Source: Agrobacterium fabrum
GTDB taxonomy: Bacteria > Pseudomonadota > Alphaproteobacteria > Rhizobiales > Rhizobiaceae
Direction: 5' to 3'
DNA: 14,402 nt
Assembly (NCBI GenBank): GCA_003241215.1
Contig: QFOL01000079.1
Location: forward strand, 1 to 14,402
A program made the position numbers and the translations under genes. The notes beneath the pieces are model-generated. The model worked only from the letters and a program-made list of their open reading frames with translations. It was not told where the DNA came from and did no database searches. Below, piece by piece: positions 6,931 to 14,079 of this stretch (position 1 is the stretch's first letter; each line of letters opens with the position of its first letter).

Positions 6931-8277
6931 TCACTTGCCCGCGATCGTCATGCCTTCGATGGCGAGCGTCGGGGCCGCGACGCCATATTTGCGGTCGATA
7001 TCGTTAGCCGGCGTGACCCGCATGAACATGTCTTTCAGGTTCGAGGCGATGGTGACCTCGGAAACCGCAAAGGTCTTTTCGCCGTTCTCGATCCAGAAAC
7101 CGCTGGCGCCGCAGCTATATTCACCCGTGATCATATTGGCGCCGTGGCCGATCAGCTCGGTGACGTAAAAGCCGGTTCCGACCTGTCTCAGCAGGTCCTC
7201 CGGCGAGAGATCGCCCGGCTCCAGCGCCAGATTGGTGGAGGCCGGCGAGACCGAGGTGCCGCCGCGTACGCCGCGACCGTTGGTTTCAAGGCCGAGTTCC
7301 CGCGCCGCCGAGGTGGAGAGGAACCAGTGCTTCAAAACACCGTCCTCGATCATCGTCATCTTCTCGCCGCGCACGCCCTCGCCATCGAAGGGACGCGAGG
7401 ACGGGCCGCGCACGATCTGCGGATCGTCGGTAAGATAAAGGCCCTTTTTCAGAACCTGCTGACCCATTTTATCGCGCAGGAAGCTGGTCTTGCGGGCAAC
7501 CGAAGCGCCGTTGATGGCGCCGGCAATCGCACCGACAAAACCGCGGGCGATGCGCGGATCGAAAACCACGGTGATGTTGCTGCCGGTATCGACCTGACGC
7601 GGGCCGACACGGCGCACGACTTTTTCACCGGCGCGGCGGCCGATTTCTTCAGCGGCATCGAGATCGGCATAATAAAGGCGGCTGTCGAAATCGTAGTCGC
7701 GCTCCATCTTCGTGCCTTCGCCGGCGATGACGCTGACGGAACGGCTGAAACGGCTGCCCATATAGCTGCCGGAAAAACCGTGCGAGGTGGCAAGCACCAG
7801 GCCGCCCATGCCGCTCGATGCGCCGGCACCTGAGGAATTGCTGACGCCCTTGACGGCCAGCGCCGCCTCTTCCGAAGCAAGGGCCGCCTCGCGCAGCTGA
7901 TCGGCCGATACTTCCGTCGCATCGAAGAGCTCGAGATCGTCATAGGATGTCGCAAGCCGCTCCCTGTCCGCGAGGCAGGCAAAGGGATCTTCCGGCGAAA
8001 CCTTCGCCATGGCGACGGCCCGTTCCGCCAAGGTCTTCAGGTCGAAGCCCGGATTGGCCGAAACGCTCGCCACCCGGCGACCCACGAAAACGCGCAGGGA
8101 AAAATCGTCGCTTTCGGAGGATTCGGTGCTTTCCACCTTGCCGAGCCGTACGCCGACCGATTGCGAGCGGGAGCGAACGACAACGGCATCCGCCTCATCC
8201 GCGCCGGCGGCGCGGGCAAGATCGACAAGCTCACTGGCGCGATCGAGAAGTTTGGAAGAATCTATTTCTGAGGACAT
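6931..8277 (-). CDS. pmbA: TldE/PmbA-type subunit of the TldD/TldE metalloprotease
   Basis: TldD and TldE (PmbA) form a cytoplasmic heterodimeric protease, known in E. coli for maturing microcin B17 and degrading CcdA. The 448-residue protein has the family N-terminal domain (SVGVRLGKVES, then DDFSLRVFVGRRVASVSA) and the C-terminal signature GHGANMITGEYSCGASGF (377-394) followed by WIENGE and VSEVTIASNL. There is no HExxxH zinc motif, which marks it as the TldE-type, non-catalytic partner rather than TldD. No tldD is in the window. I chose the ATG at 8277 because AAAGG lies 7 nt upstream of it. The in-frame ATG at 8292 has AGGA directly against it, which is too close. It is the first gene of the minus-strand block and divergent from the Kef antiporter. 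Natural substrates in this organism are unknown. Confidence 0.93.
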   Translation of the reverse strand: MSSEIDSSKLLDRASELVDLARAAGADEADAVVVRSRSQSVGVRLGKVESTESSESDDFSLRVFVGRRVASVSANPGFDLKTLAERAVAMAKVSPEDPFACLADRERLATSYDDLELFDATEVSADQLREAALASEEAALAVKGVSNSSGAGASSGMGGLVLATSHGFSGSYMGSRFSRSVSVIAGEGTKMERDYDFDSRLYYADLDAAEEIGRRAGEKVVRRVGPRQVDTGSNITVVFDPRIARGFVGAIAGAINGASVARKTSFLRDKMGQQVLKKGLYLTDDPQIVRGPSSRPFDGEGVRGEKMTMIEDGVLKHWFLSTSAARELGLETNGRGVRGGTSVSPASTNLALEPGDLSPEDLLRQVGTGFYVTELIGHGANMITGEYSCGASGFWIENGEKTFAVSEVTIASNLKDMFMRVTPANDIDRKYGVAAPTLAIEGMTIAGK

Positions 8278-8393
8278 GAGTTGGCCTTTCATTCCTGTTC
8301 CATTTATTGTGCCAGGAACCCCGCATCAAGGGCGAAACGCCGCTTTCTCCATTCGGACGGTATTGTCGCCACCCTATTCGAAAGTCCGCCCGC
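8278..8393. promoter_or_regulatory. Divergent spacer between tldE/pmbA and the Kef antiporter
   Basis: These 116 bases must carry promoters for both divergent genes if neither is read through from outside. I find no convincing -35/-10 pair. It holds a short inverted repeat, TTCCTG (8292-8297) and CAGGAA (8313-8318), which might be an operator, and the AAAGG ribosome site of tldE (complement of 8285-8289). Confidence 0.35.
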
Positions 8394-10223
8394 ATGACCG
8401 AGCACGACGCTCTCTTTTTCGAACCCCTGCTGCTTCTGGCCGGCGCGGTCATCGCGGCCTCGGTTTTCCGCAAGCTGGGGCTTGGCACCGTGCTTGGTTA
8501 TCTGGTGGCGGGCATCATCATAGGGCCGGCCCTGCATCTGGTCACGGATGCGAAGGACATCTTCAACGTCTCGGAACTGGGCGTGGTTTTCCTGCTCTTC
8601 ATCATCGGCCTGGAACTGAAACCCTCGCGTATCTGGCAGATGCGCCGCGATATTTTAGGTCTCGGGCTGGCGCAGGTGCTGGTGACGGGCAGCGTGCTGG
8701 CCGCCATCGCCTGGTGGGCGGGGTTGATCGATGCACGCGGCAGTCTCGTCGCCGGTTTCGGCCTTGCGCTTTCCTCCACCGCCTTTGCGCTGCAAATCCT
8801 TGCCGATGACGGCGACATGAACACCCGGCACGGCAATCGCTCCTTCTCGATCCTGCTGTTTCAGGATCTCGCCATCGTGCCGCTGCTTGCGCTCGTCACC
8901 ATTCTTTCCAACCGGCCGGATGTGCCGACGGATTCAATGGCGAACGATCTCGTCGCTTCGGTCGTTGCCGTGGCCGGCATGGTGCTGGCCGGGCGGTATC
9001 TGCTGACGCCGATGTTCCAGATCATCGCCCGCACGGGGGCGCGGGAGGTGATGATCGCCGCCGCGCTCTTCGTCGTCATCGGCGCCGCCGCCATCATGGA
9101 AGCAGTCGGGCTTTCGATGGGCATGGGAGCGCTGCTGGCGGGGCTGATGCTGTCGGAATCCTCCTATCGGCACGAGCTGGAAGCCGATATCGAGCCGTTT
9201 CGCGGCCTGTTTCTGGCGCTGTTCTTCATGGCGGTGGGCATGTCGCTGCATATCCGCATCGTCTATGAGAATATTGTGCTTATCCTGATCGCCGTGCCTG
9301 TCATGATGGCGGTGAAGGCGGCCCTGATCTATGGCCTCTGCCGCATTGCCGGCTCGTCCCGTTATGCCTCGAGCCGCATCGCGCTGCTTCTGGCGCAGGG
9401 CGGCGAATTCGGCTTCGTGCTTTTCACCACGGCGGCCGCCTCCGGGCTGTTTCCGCAGGCGACGGCTTCGATCCTCGTTGCCGTCGTTACGCTTTCCATG
9501 GCGCTGACGCCGCTTCTGGCGGTGATTTCACGCCGGCTGACGGCGGAGGATGCGGAAGAGGACAAGCTGGAGGAGGATTTCGACGGGGCGGGTGCGGATG
9601 TGCTGATGATCGGCTTTTCCCGCTTCGGCCAGATTGCCTCGCAGATCCTGCTCGCCGGCGGGCGCGACGTGACCGTGATCGACAGTTCCGCCGACCGCGT
9701 GCGTCAGGCCGCCCGTTTCGGTTTCCGTATCTTTTTCGGCGACGGCACCCGCAAGGACGTGCTGATCGCCGCCGGCATCGAGCGGGCCGATCTCGTGGCG
9801 GTCTGCACCCACAAGAAGGAGGTGACCGACCGTATCATCGACATGATCCAGTCGGAATTTCCGAGCGTGCGCATCTATGCCCGCTCCTATGACCGTGTGC
9901 ATTCGCTCGACCTCAGGAAAAAGGGCGTGGAATATGAAATCCGCGAAACGCTGGAATCAGGCCTACTGTTCGGCAGGCGCATTCTGGAGGGGCTGGATAT
10001 GGAGAGCGAAAGGGCGCTGGCGATTGCCGACGACATTCGCGAACGCGACGAGGAGCGGTTGCAGCTACAGGCCGTGGAAGGCCTCGCCGCCGGCCGGCAG
10101 ATGCTGCACAACAAGCCGGTGCGCGAGGTGAAGCCGGAGCCGCTGATGAAGCCGAAGACCAAGGCGGAAAAGTGGGAGGAGGAAGAGGATAAGGAGGACA
10201 GCGAGACGGAAGTTTCGCTTTAA
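8394..10223 (+). CDS. kefB: Kef-type cation/proton antiporter (CPA2) with RCK domain
   Basis: A 609-residue inner-membrane transporter of the KefB/KefC group, which exchanges or releases K+ for H+. Residues 8-382 are hydrophobic, with about 12-13 membrane segments. They contain GLGLALSSTAFALQ-like core residues (121-134), FQDLAIVPLLAL (156-167), a HELEADIEPFRGLFLALFFM stretch and LLAQGGEFGF (332-341). A cytoplasmic RCK/TrkA-N domain (about 402-530) begins VLMIGFSRFGQ and has the acidic end of its second strand at VID (428-430). The nucleotide-binding loop reads GFSRFG rather than the GFGRFG of E. coli KefB/C. The tail (575-609) is highly charged (EEEEDKEDSE). The ATG at 8394 fits the family start (MTEHDALFFEPLLLLAGAVI), although its ribosome site is weak. 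The frame is open back to 8307 but those residues look non-coding. No KefF/KefG ancillary gene is adjacent. The kefB name is by similarity, and ion and glutathione gating are untested. Confidence 0.92.
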   Translation: MTEHDALFFEPLLLLAGAVIAASVFRKLGLGTVLGYLVAGIIIGPALHLVTDAKDIFNVSELGVVFLLFIIGLELKPSRIWQMRRDILGLGLAQVLVTGSVLAAIAWWAGLIDARGSLVAGFGLALSSTAFALQILADDGDMNTRHGNRSFSILLFQDLAIVPLLALVTILSNRPDVPTDSMANDLVASVVAVAGMVLAGRYLLTPMFQIIARTGAREVMIAAALFVVIGAAAIMEAVGLSMGMGALLAGLMLSESSYRHELEADIEPFRGLFLALFFMAVGMSLHIRIVYENIVLILIAVPVMMAVKAALIYGLCRIAGSSRYASSRIALLLAQGGEFGFVLFTTAAASGLFPQATASILVAVVTLSMALTPLLAVISRRLTAEDAEEDKLEEDFDGAGADVLMIGFSRFGQIASQILLAGGRDVTVIDSSADRVRQAARFGFRIFFGDGTRKDVLIAAGIERADLVAVCTHKKEVTDRIIDMIQSEFPSVRIYARSYDRVHSLDLRKKGVEYEIRETLESGLLFGRRILEGLDMESERALAIADDIRERDEERLQLQAVEGLAAGRQMLHNKPVREVKPEPLMKPKTKAEKWEEEEDKEDSETEVSL

Positions 10224-10254
10224 TATTTGGGGACATAGCTCGACGTTGCCGGTC

Positions 10255-10380
10255 GTTTCTTCTCCCCGCCGGGGAGAAGATGGCCCGAAGGGTCAGATGA
10301 GGGGGCAAGCTTGCGGTTTATCGCTGAGCTTGCCCCCTCATCCCGCTGCCGCGACCTTCTCCCCGGCGGGGAGAAGAAAC
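10255..10380. repeat. Palindromic repeat B between the Kef antiporter and patatin genes
   Basis: A perfect 25-nt inverted repeat bounds the element (10255-10279 and 10356-10380). Each arm also folds alone as CTTCTCCCC/GGGGAGAAG around a 3-nt loop. A second perfect inverted pair lies inside: GATGAGGGGGCAAGCT at 10296-10311 and its complement at 10327-10342, with a 15-nt loop. It sits 31 nt after the antiporter stop and 45 nt from the patatin stop, at a convergent junction, so it can stop or stabilise transcripts from both sides. Elements with this CTTCTCCCCGCCGGGGAGAAG core recur in rhizobial genomes, from memory. Confidence 0.9.
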
Positions 10381-10425
10381 AAGCGGCACACGCTCATTCC
10401 ATAGCGTACACTCAAGCGGTACCGC

Positions 10426-11352
10426 TCACGCCTCCACACCCTGCCCGCGATGAAACAGTTCCACCTGCATGTCGATCTGCCGCTTCAGATCGTCCTTGAT
10501 GCCGGCCGATGCGTTCAGCACCTCTTCGGACTTCAGGAAATCCAGCACGCCGAAACGGTGCACCGGCGGGCGCAGGAAAATATGCGGCGGGCGTAACCTC
10601 AGTTTCAGGGCGATTGCCGCCTGCATCATCAACTGGCTGGCGCCGAACAGGCTGTCCAGCCGGTTCGGCATGGTGGTGCCGTCACCTTCCGGACCGCCGA
10701 CGACATCGACGCCGATGACGATATCGGCCTGGTCCAGCAGGTGCTCGTAGGGCACGGGATTGAAGATGCCGCCGTCGATCATGATGCGGCCATCGATACG
10801 AACAGGCATGAACAGGGCCGGAATGGCGGCGGATGCGGCCAGCGCCTGGATGATCTCGCCGCTTTCCACCACCACTTCGGTCTGGGCGTAATAATCCGTG
10901 GTTATCACCTTGAGCGGAATGGCAAGCTCGGAAAAATCCTTCGGCAGAGCCTGCGGCATCAGGGCGTGCAGGATGAGTTCGAGGTTGAACTGCCCCAGAC
11001 GAAAACCGTCCACCGCATGGCGCATCGATGCCGGGCCGAGGCTCCACAGCCGGTTGGCGACCGAACCCTTGCGTCCCATCAGTTCGAGCGTGTATTCGCG
11101 GATTTCCCGGCCCGACATCCCGGCCGCCATGCCCGCGCCGATGATGGAGCCGATGGACGAACCGGAAATCGCCACGGGCCGGATGCCGAGCTCGTCCAGC
11201 GCCTCGACGACGTTGATGTGGCAGATGCCGCGTGCGCCGCCGCCGCCGAGCGCCAGCCCGAAAGTCGGCTCGTGGCCCCCCGTGCCGTCGCCGTCGAGAA
11301 CCTGTTCCCCGGCACGGACGATCGTGACGCTTTCGTTTACACCCTGCTCCAT
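10426..11352 (-). CDS. Patatin-like phospholipase (RssA/YchK-like)
   Basis: A 308-residue patatin-domain serine hydrolase, probably an acyl hydrolase acting on phospholipids. The patatin hallmarks are all present. GGGGARG (36-42) forms the oxyanion hole. GSSIG (64-68) holds nucleophile Ser66. IDGG (192-195) supplies Asp193 of the Ser-Asp dyad, and AASAAIPALF lies before it. No signal peptide or transmembrane segment is seen, so it is likely cytoplasmic or peripheral. The overall length and lack of extra domains resemble E. coli RssA. I start it at the ATG at 11352 (MEQGVNESVT). The frame stays open to 11499, but the added 49 residues run through palindromic repeat C and are not believable. 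The ribosome site is weak. It is the last minus-strand gene of this block, 188 nt after rsmD. Substrate and role are unknown. Confidence 0.92.
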   Translation of the reverse strand: MEQGVNESVTIVRAGEQVLDGDGTGGHEPTFGLALGGGGARGICHINVVEALDELGIRPVAISGSSIGSIIGAGMAAGMSGREIREYTLELMGRKGSVANRLWSLGPASMRHAVDGFRLGQFNLELILHALMPQALPKDFSELAIPLKVITTDYYAQTEVVVESGEIIQALAASAAIPALFMPVRIDGRIMIDGGIFNPVPYEHLLDQADIVIGVDVVGGPEGDGTTMPNRLDSLFGASQLMMQAAIALKLRLRPPHIFLRPPVHRFGVLDFLKSEEVLNASAGIKDDLKRQIDMQVELFHRGQGVEA

Positions 11353-11428
11353 GCGAATACCCAAATTCTTTCCACGGCAAAGACTCTGCCTATTGCCCAA
11401 ACAAGACAAGACCGTGGCGTGACGGGAG

Positions 11429-11551
11429 ACGAGCCCTGTTAGAGCGTTTTCGCTTTTCTTTGAATCGCGAAAACACTCTAACTCTTTGTTATGTCGCATT
11501 TCCGGACGGAAAATCGGGCTCCGCTTTTCCTGGAAATGCTTTAGGGCTCGT
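11429..11551. repeat. Palindromic repeat C overlapping the 3' end of rsmD
   Basis: This element has two stems. TTAGAGCGTTTTCGC (11439-11453) pairs with GCGAAAACACTCTAA (11467-11481), one mismatch. GCATTTCC (11496-11503) pairs with GGAAATGC (11532-11539), and inside it GGAAAA (11508-11513) pairs with TTTTCC (11525-11530). The whole is bracketed by a 9-bp inverted pair, ACGAGCCCT at 11429-11437 and its complement at 11543-11551, the latter being the last codons of rsmD. The stop TAA of rsmD (11541-11543) lies at the edge of the element. Elements of this kind recur between rhizobial genes, from memory. It probably shapes the end of the rluB-rsmD transcript. Confidence 0.8.
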
Positions 11552-12098
11552 AACGGTAGAAATGCATTTTCGTGTCGCCGAAGATGCGGCTTTCAAGCGG
11601 CTTGAAAACCGGATCGACCTTGACCGTCACATCGCCGCGCTCTTCGAGAATGGCGAGCGCGCCGGGGTTCAGCCAGCCGCCGCCATGGGCGGCCGCAAAA
11701 GCCTTCTCGCCATGGCCGTAACCATAGGGCGGATCGGCGAAGAGAAGATCGAAGGGCTCGATATTGTTGACGCCGCCGAGCTTGGTGGCGTCACGCCGCA
11801 GGATACGGGCGCGGCCATGCAGACCCAGCGCATCGATATTTTCCCAGAGCAGCCCCCTGCCCTCCACGCCGTTTTCGACGAAGAGCGCCACGCGACAGCC
11901 GCGCGACAAAGCCTCCAGACCGACCGCGCCGGTTCCGGCGAAAACGTCCAGAACGCGCGTGCCGTCCAGACTTTCCGGATAGGCATGGCTCAGAATATTG
12001 AAGAGGCTTTCCCGCGTCCTGTCGATGGTTGGACGAATGGAATTCGATTTCGGCGCGGCCAGTGTCCGGCCGCGGAACTCACCGCCTACGATCCGCAT
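11541..12098 (-). CDS. rsmD: 16S rRNA (guanine(966)-N2)-methyltransferase RsmD
   Basis: RsmD methylates N2 of G966 in 16S rRNA during assembly of the 30S subunit, using S-adenosylmethionine. The 185-residue protein has the family N-terminus MRIVGGEFRGRTLAAP and IRPTIDRTRESLFNIL. It then has the SAM-binding VLDVFAGTGAVGLEALSRG (49-67) and the catalytic DPPY (122-125). Length is typical. The ATG at 12098 lies 20 nt inside the 3' end of the RluB-family gene in another frame, with GGAGG and AGGGG upstream within that gene, so translation is probably coupled. The stop TAA sits at the edge of palindromic repeat C. The pairing of a ribosomal pseudouridine synthase with rsmD is a plausible ribosome-maturation operon. 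Confidence 0.97.
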   Translation of the reverse strand: MRIVGGEFRGRTLAAPKSNSIRPTIDRTRESLFNILSHAYPESLDGTRVLDVFAGTGAVGLEALSRGCRVALFVENGVEGRGLLWENIDALGLHGRARILRRDATKLGGVNNIEPFDLLFADPPYGYGHGEKAFAAAHGGGWLNPGALAILEERGDVTVKVDPVFKPLESRIFGDTKMHFYRYEP

Positions 12099-14022
12099 TA
12101 CGTGTCATTCCCCTGCCTCCAGAAGGTTTGCCACCCGGGCCTTTGCCGCCCGGCTTGCCGCCGCCGGGACCACCGGGGCCTTTGCTCTTGCCTGAAAAAC
12201 CCGAACGTTCGCTACGCTCGCCCGATTTTCCGAAAGATGGTTTGCCGAATCCGGGCTTGCCGCCACGGGGCTTGTCGCCCGCCGGACGGTCGCCGCGTGG
12301 GCGGTCACCGTCTTCCCGGGGCCTGTCGCGGAACGGACGATCACCGAAAGGTTTTTCACCGCGGGCGGTGCGATCACCAAAACTCTTTTCGCCGTGCGGG
12401 CGGTCGCTACGCGGACGGTCGCCCTCTTCACGCGGCTTGTCACGGAACGGACGGTCGCCGAAAGGTTTGCCGCCGCGTGCCGGGCGGTCGCCGAAGCTCT
12501 TTTCACCGCGCGGACGGTCACCACGCGGGCGATCGCCCTCTTCACGCGGCTTGTCGCGGAATGGCCGGTCGCCGAACGGCTTTCCGCCGCGCCCACCACG
12601 ATCACCAAAACTCTTTTCGCCACGCGGACGGTCGCCGCGTCCGCGACCGCCTTCTTCTTCGCGGGGGGAATCCGAACGGATCCACTCGCCCTCGGCATCC
12701 GCATGCCGCACGACGTTGCGACGCGCTTCGTCCTGGGCGGAAGGCTTCTTGAAGAGGTTTTCGGCTTCCGCGCGGGCGGAAGACTTGCGTTCCTTGCCGT
12801 CACGGGTGGGCCTTGCGCCGGGCGCCATCCAGACATTGGCCGTGCGGCTGGTGCCGGCGGGCTGGCGTGGGCGGCGGTCGTCACCCTCGTCCTCGCTGCG
12901 GCCCTTTGCGCCAAATTTCCCGGCGGGCTTGGAGCCGAACTTGCCGGCTGGCTTGTCGCCGCGCTTGGTATCGAGACGGCCGAGCGCCTTTTCGCGGCGA
13001 TCTTCCGGCTTGCCGCCCTTTTCGAAGCGCGGCTTGCCTTCCGGCGCATCGCTCTTCGCCCATTCGGATTTCACGGGCCGCTTCGGCGCGTTGTCTTCTT
13101 CATCCTCAACGGGCGCATTGTAGATCGGCGCGTCGAAATTGGCGCCGGCCTGTTCGATCAGACGCGGGCCGAGCTGGTCGCGCAGCATGCGGCCACGCAC
13201 TTCCAGCACCTTGCCTTCAGCGAGATCGCCGAGCTGGAACGGACCGTAGGAAACGCGGATCAGGCGGTTGACCTCGAGGCCGAGCGCGCCGAGCACGTTC
13301 TTGATCTCGCGGTTCTTGCCCTCACGCAGGCCCATGCTGATCCAGACATTATGGCCCTGGGTACGGTCGAGCGTCGCGTCGATTGCGCCATAAAGCACGC
13401 CGTCGACGGCAATGCCTTCCTTCAGCTTGTCGAGTGCGGCCTGATCGACCTCGCCATGGGCGCGCACGCGGTAACGGCGCAGCCAGCCGGTGGTCGGCAG
13501 TTCCAGCACACGGGAAAGACCGCCATCGTTGGTGAGCAGCAGCAGGCCTTCGGTATTGATATCGAGGCGGCCGATGGACAGAACGCGCGGCAGTTCACCC
13601 GGCAGATTGTCGAAAACGGTCGGGCGGCCTTCCGGGTCGGAATTGGTCGTCACCAGACCGGCGGGCTTGTGGTAAAGCCACAGGCGCGTGCGCTCGGCGC
13701 CGCGAATCGGCATGCCGTCCACTTCGATCTTGTCAGCCAGCGTGGCGTTGACCACGGGCGTATCCAGCTTGACGCCGTTCAGCGACACGCGGCCTTCCAT
13801 GATCATGCGCTCGACATCGCGGCGTGAGGCCACACCGGCGCGCGCCATGATCTTGGAAATGCGTTCGGGCTTGGAAGCGCCAACGGTTTCCGGCGCCGGG
13901 GCGGCCTGTACCTCGGTCGGTTTCTTTTCGCGCTCGGCGGCGGGCTTGCCGGGGCCTTTCGGCTTCCTGTCGCGGCTAATTGTCTTGCCGCCGTCACGCT
14001 TCGGCTTGTCTTTAAAAGTCAT
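12079..14022 (-). CDS. rluB: RluB/RsuA-family rRNA pseudouridine synthase with long low-complexity tail
   Basis: A 647-residue protein whose first half is a standard RsuA/RluB/E/F-type enzyme, isomerising a uridine of rRNA (in RluB, U2605 of 23S) to pseudouridine. After a basic 50-residue leader come the S4 RNA-binding domain (about 54-100, RISKIMARAGVASRRDVE), LYHKPAGLVTT (117-127), the catalytic GRLDINTEGL (151-160, Asp154) and GLREGKNREIKNVL (231-244). Residues from about 300 on are disordered and rich in Gly, Arg, Lys, Asp and Pro. They include three tandem 38-residue repeats (see 12274-12615) and end in a Gly/Lys/Pro-rich stretch, with MTRNADRRR as the final residues. E. coli RluB is about 290 residues with a much shorter tail. 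The ATG at 14022 is chosen because further upstream the frame would overlap tadA on the other strand. Exact rRNA target is inferred from the family. Confidence 0.9.
   Translation of the reverse strand: MTFKDKPKRDGGKTISRDRKPKGPGKPAAEREKKPTEVQAAPAPETVGASKPERISKIMARAGVASRRDVERMIMEGRVSLNGVKLDTPVVNATLADKIEVDGMPIRGAERTRLWLYHKPAGLVTTNSDPEGRPTVFDNLPGELPRVLSIGRLDINTEGLLLLTNDGGLSRVLELPTTGWLRRYRVRAHGEVDQAALDKLKEGIAVDGVLYGAIDATLDRTQGHNVWISMGLREGKNREIKNVLGALGLEVNRLIRVSYGPFQLGDLAEGKVLEVRGRMLRDQLGPRLIEQAGANFDAPIYNAPVEDEEDNAPKRPVKSEWAKSDAPEGKPRFEKGGKPEDRREKALGRLDTKRGDKPAGKFGSKPAGKFGAKGRSEDEGDDRRPRQPAGTSRTANVWMAPGARPTRDGKERKSSARAEAENLFKKPSAQDEARRNVVRHADAEGEWIRSDSPREEEGGRGRGDRPRGEKSFGDRGGRGGKPFGDRPFRDKPREEGDRPRGDRPRGEKSFGDRPARGGKPFGDRPFRDKPREEGDRPRSDRPHGEKSFGDRTARGEKPFGDRPFRDRPREDGDRPRGDRPAGDKPRGGKPGFGKPSFGKSGERSERSGFSGKSKGPGGPGGGKPGGKGPGGKPSGGRGMTRNADRRR
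12274..12615 (-). repeat. Three in-frame 114-bp tandem repeats in the rluB tail
   Basis: Three consecutive 38-residue units (from 12615, 12501 and 12387, each 114 bp) begin KSFGDR and contain KPFGDRPFRD, then RPRE and GDRPR. Unit 1 has GGRGG, unit 2 PARGG and unit 3 TARGE after KSFGDR. Differences between units show some divergence since duplication. A partial unit (GRGRGDRPRGE) precedes the first. The unit length is a multiple of three, so copy number can change without breaking the frame. Confidence 0.9.
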
Positions 14023-14079
14023 TTGCTGTTTGCCTGTTGTTTGGGCTGTCCTATCAGGTCCAAGCACAAGGGTTAAGAG
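14023..14079. promoter_or_regulatory. Divergent spacer between rluB and tadA
   Basis: Only 57 bases separate the two divergent start codons, so the promoters must overlap here or lie inside the neighbouring genes. AAGGG (14068-14072) is the likely tadA ribosome site, 7 nt before its ATG. No clear promoter boxes were seen. Confidence 0.4.

Noticed and set aside
6493..7833. Plus-strand open frame of 446 codons
   Set aside because: Antisense to tldE/pmbA and cysQ, both of which have clear family motifs. The translation is rich in Gly, Asp, Arg and His with no recognisable domain.
8307..8393. N-terminal extension of the Kef antiporter by 29 residues
   Set aside because: The added residues are not membrane-like and lie in the divergent spacer. 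The family start matches MTEHDALFFEPLL at 8394.
11353..11499. N-terminal extension of the patatin-like protein by 49 residues
   Set aside because: The added codons pass through palindromic repeat C. The patatin domain begins shortly after the ATG at 11352.
12029..13123. Plus-strand open frame of 364 codons with repeated RSPRGRSP motifs
   Set aside because: It is the antisense of the rluB low-complexity tail. The Pro/Arg/Ser pattern is the complement of the GDRPRG repeats, and it has no domain signature and no family resemblance.
12394..13827. Plus-strand open frame of 477 codons
   Set aside because: Antisense to the S4/pseudouridine synthase domains and tail of rluB. The high G+C third positions of rluB keep this frame free of stops.
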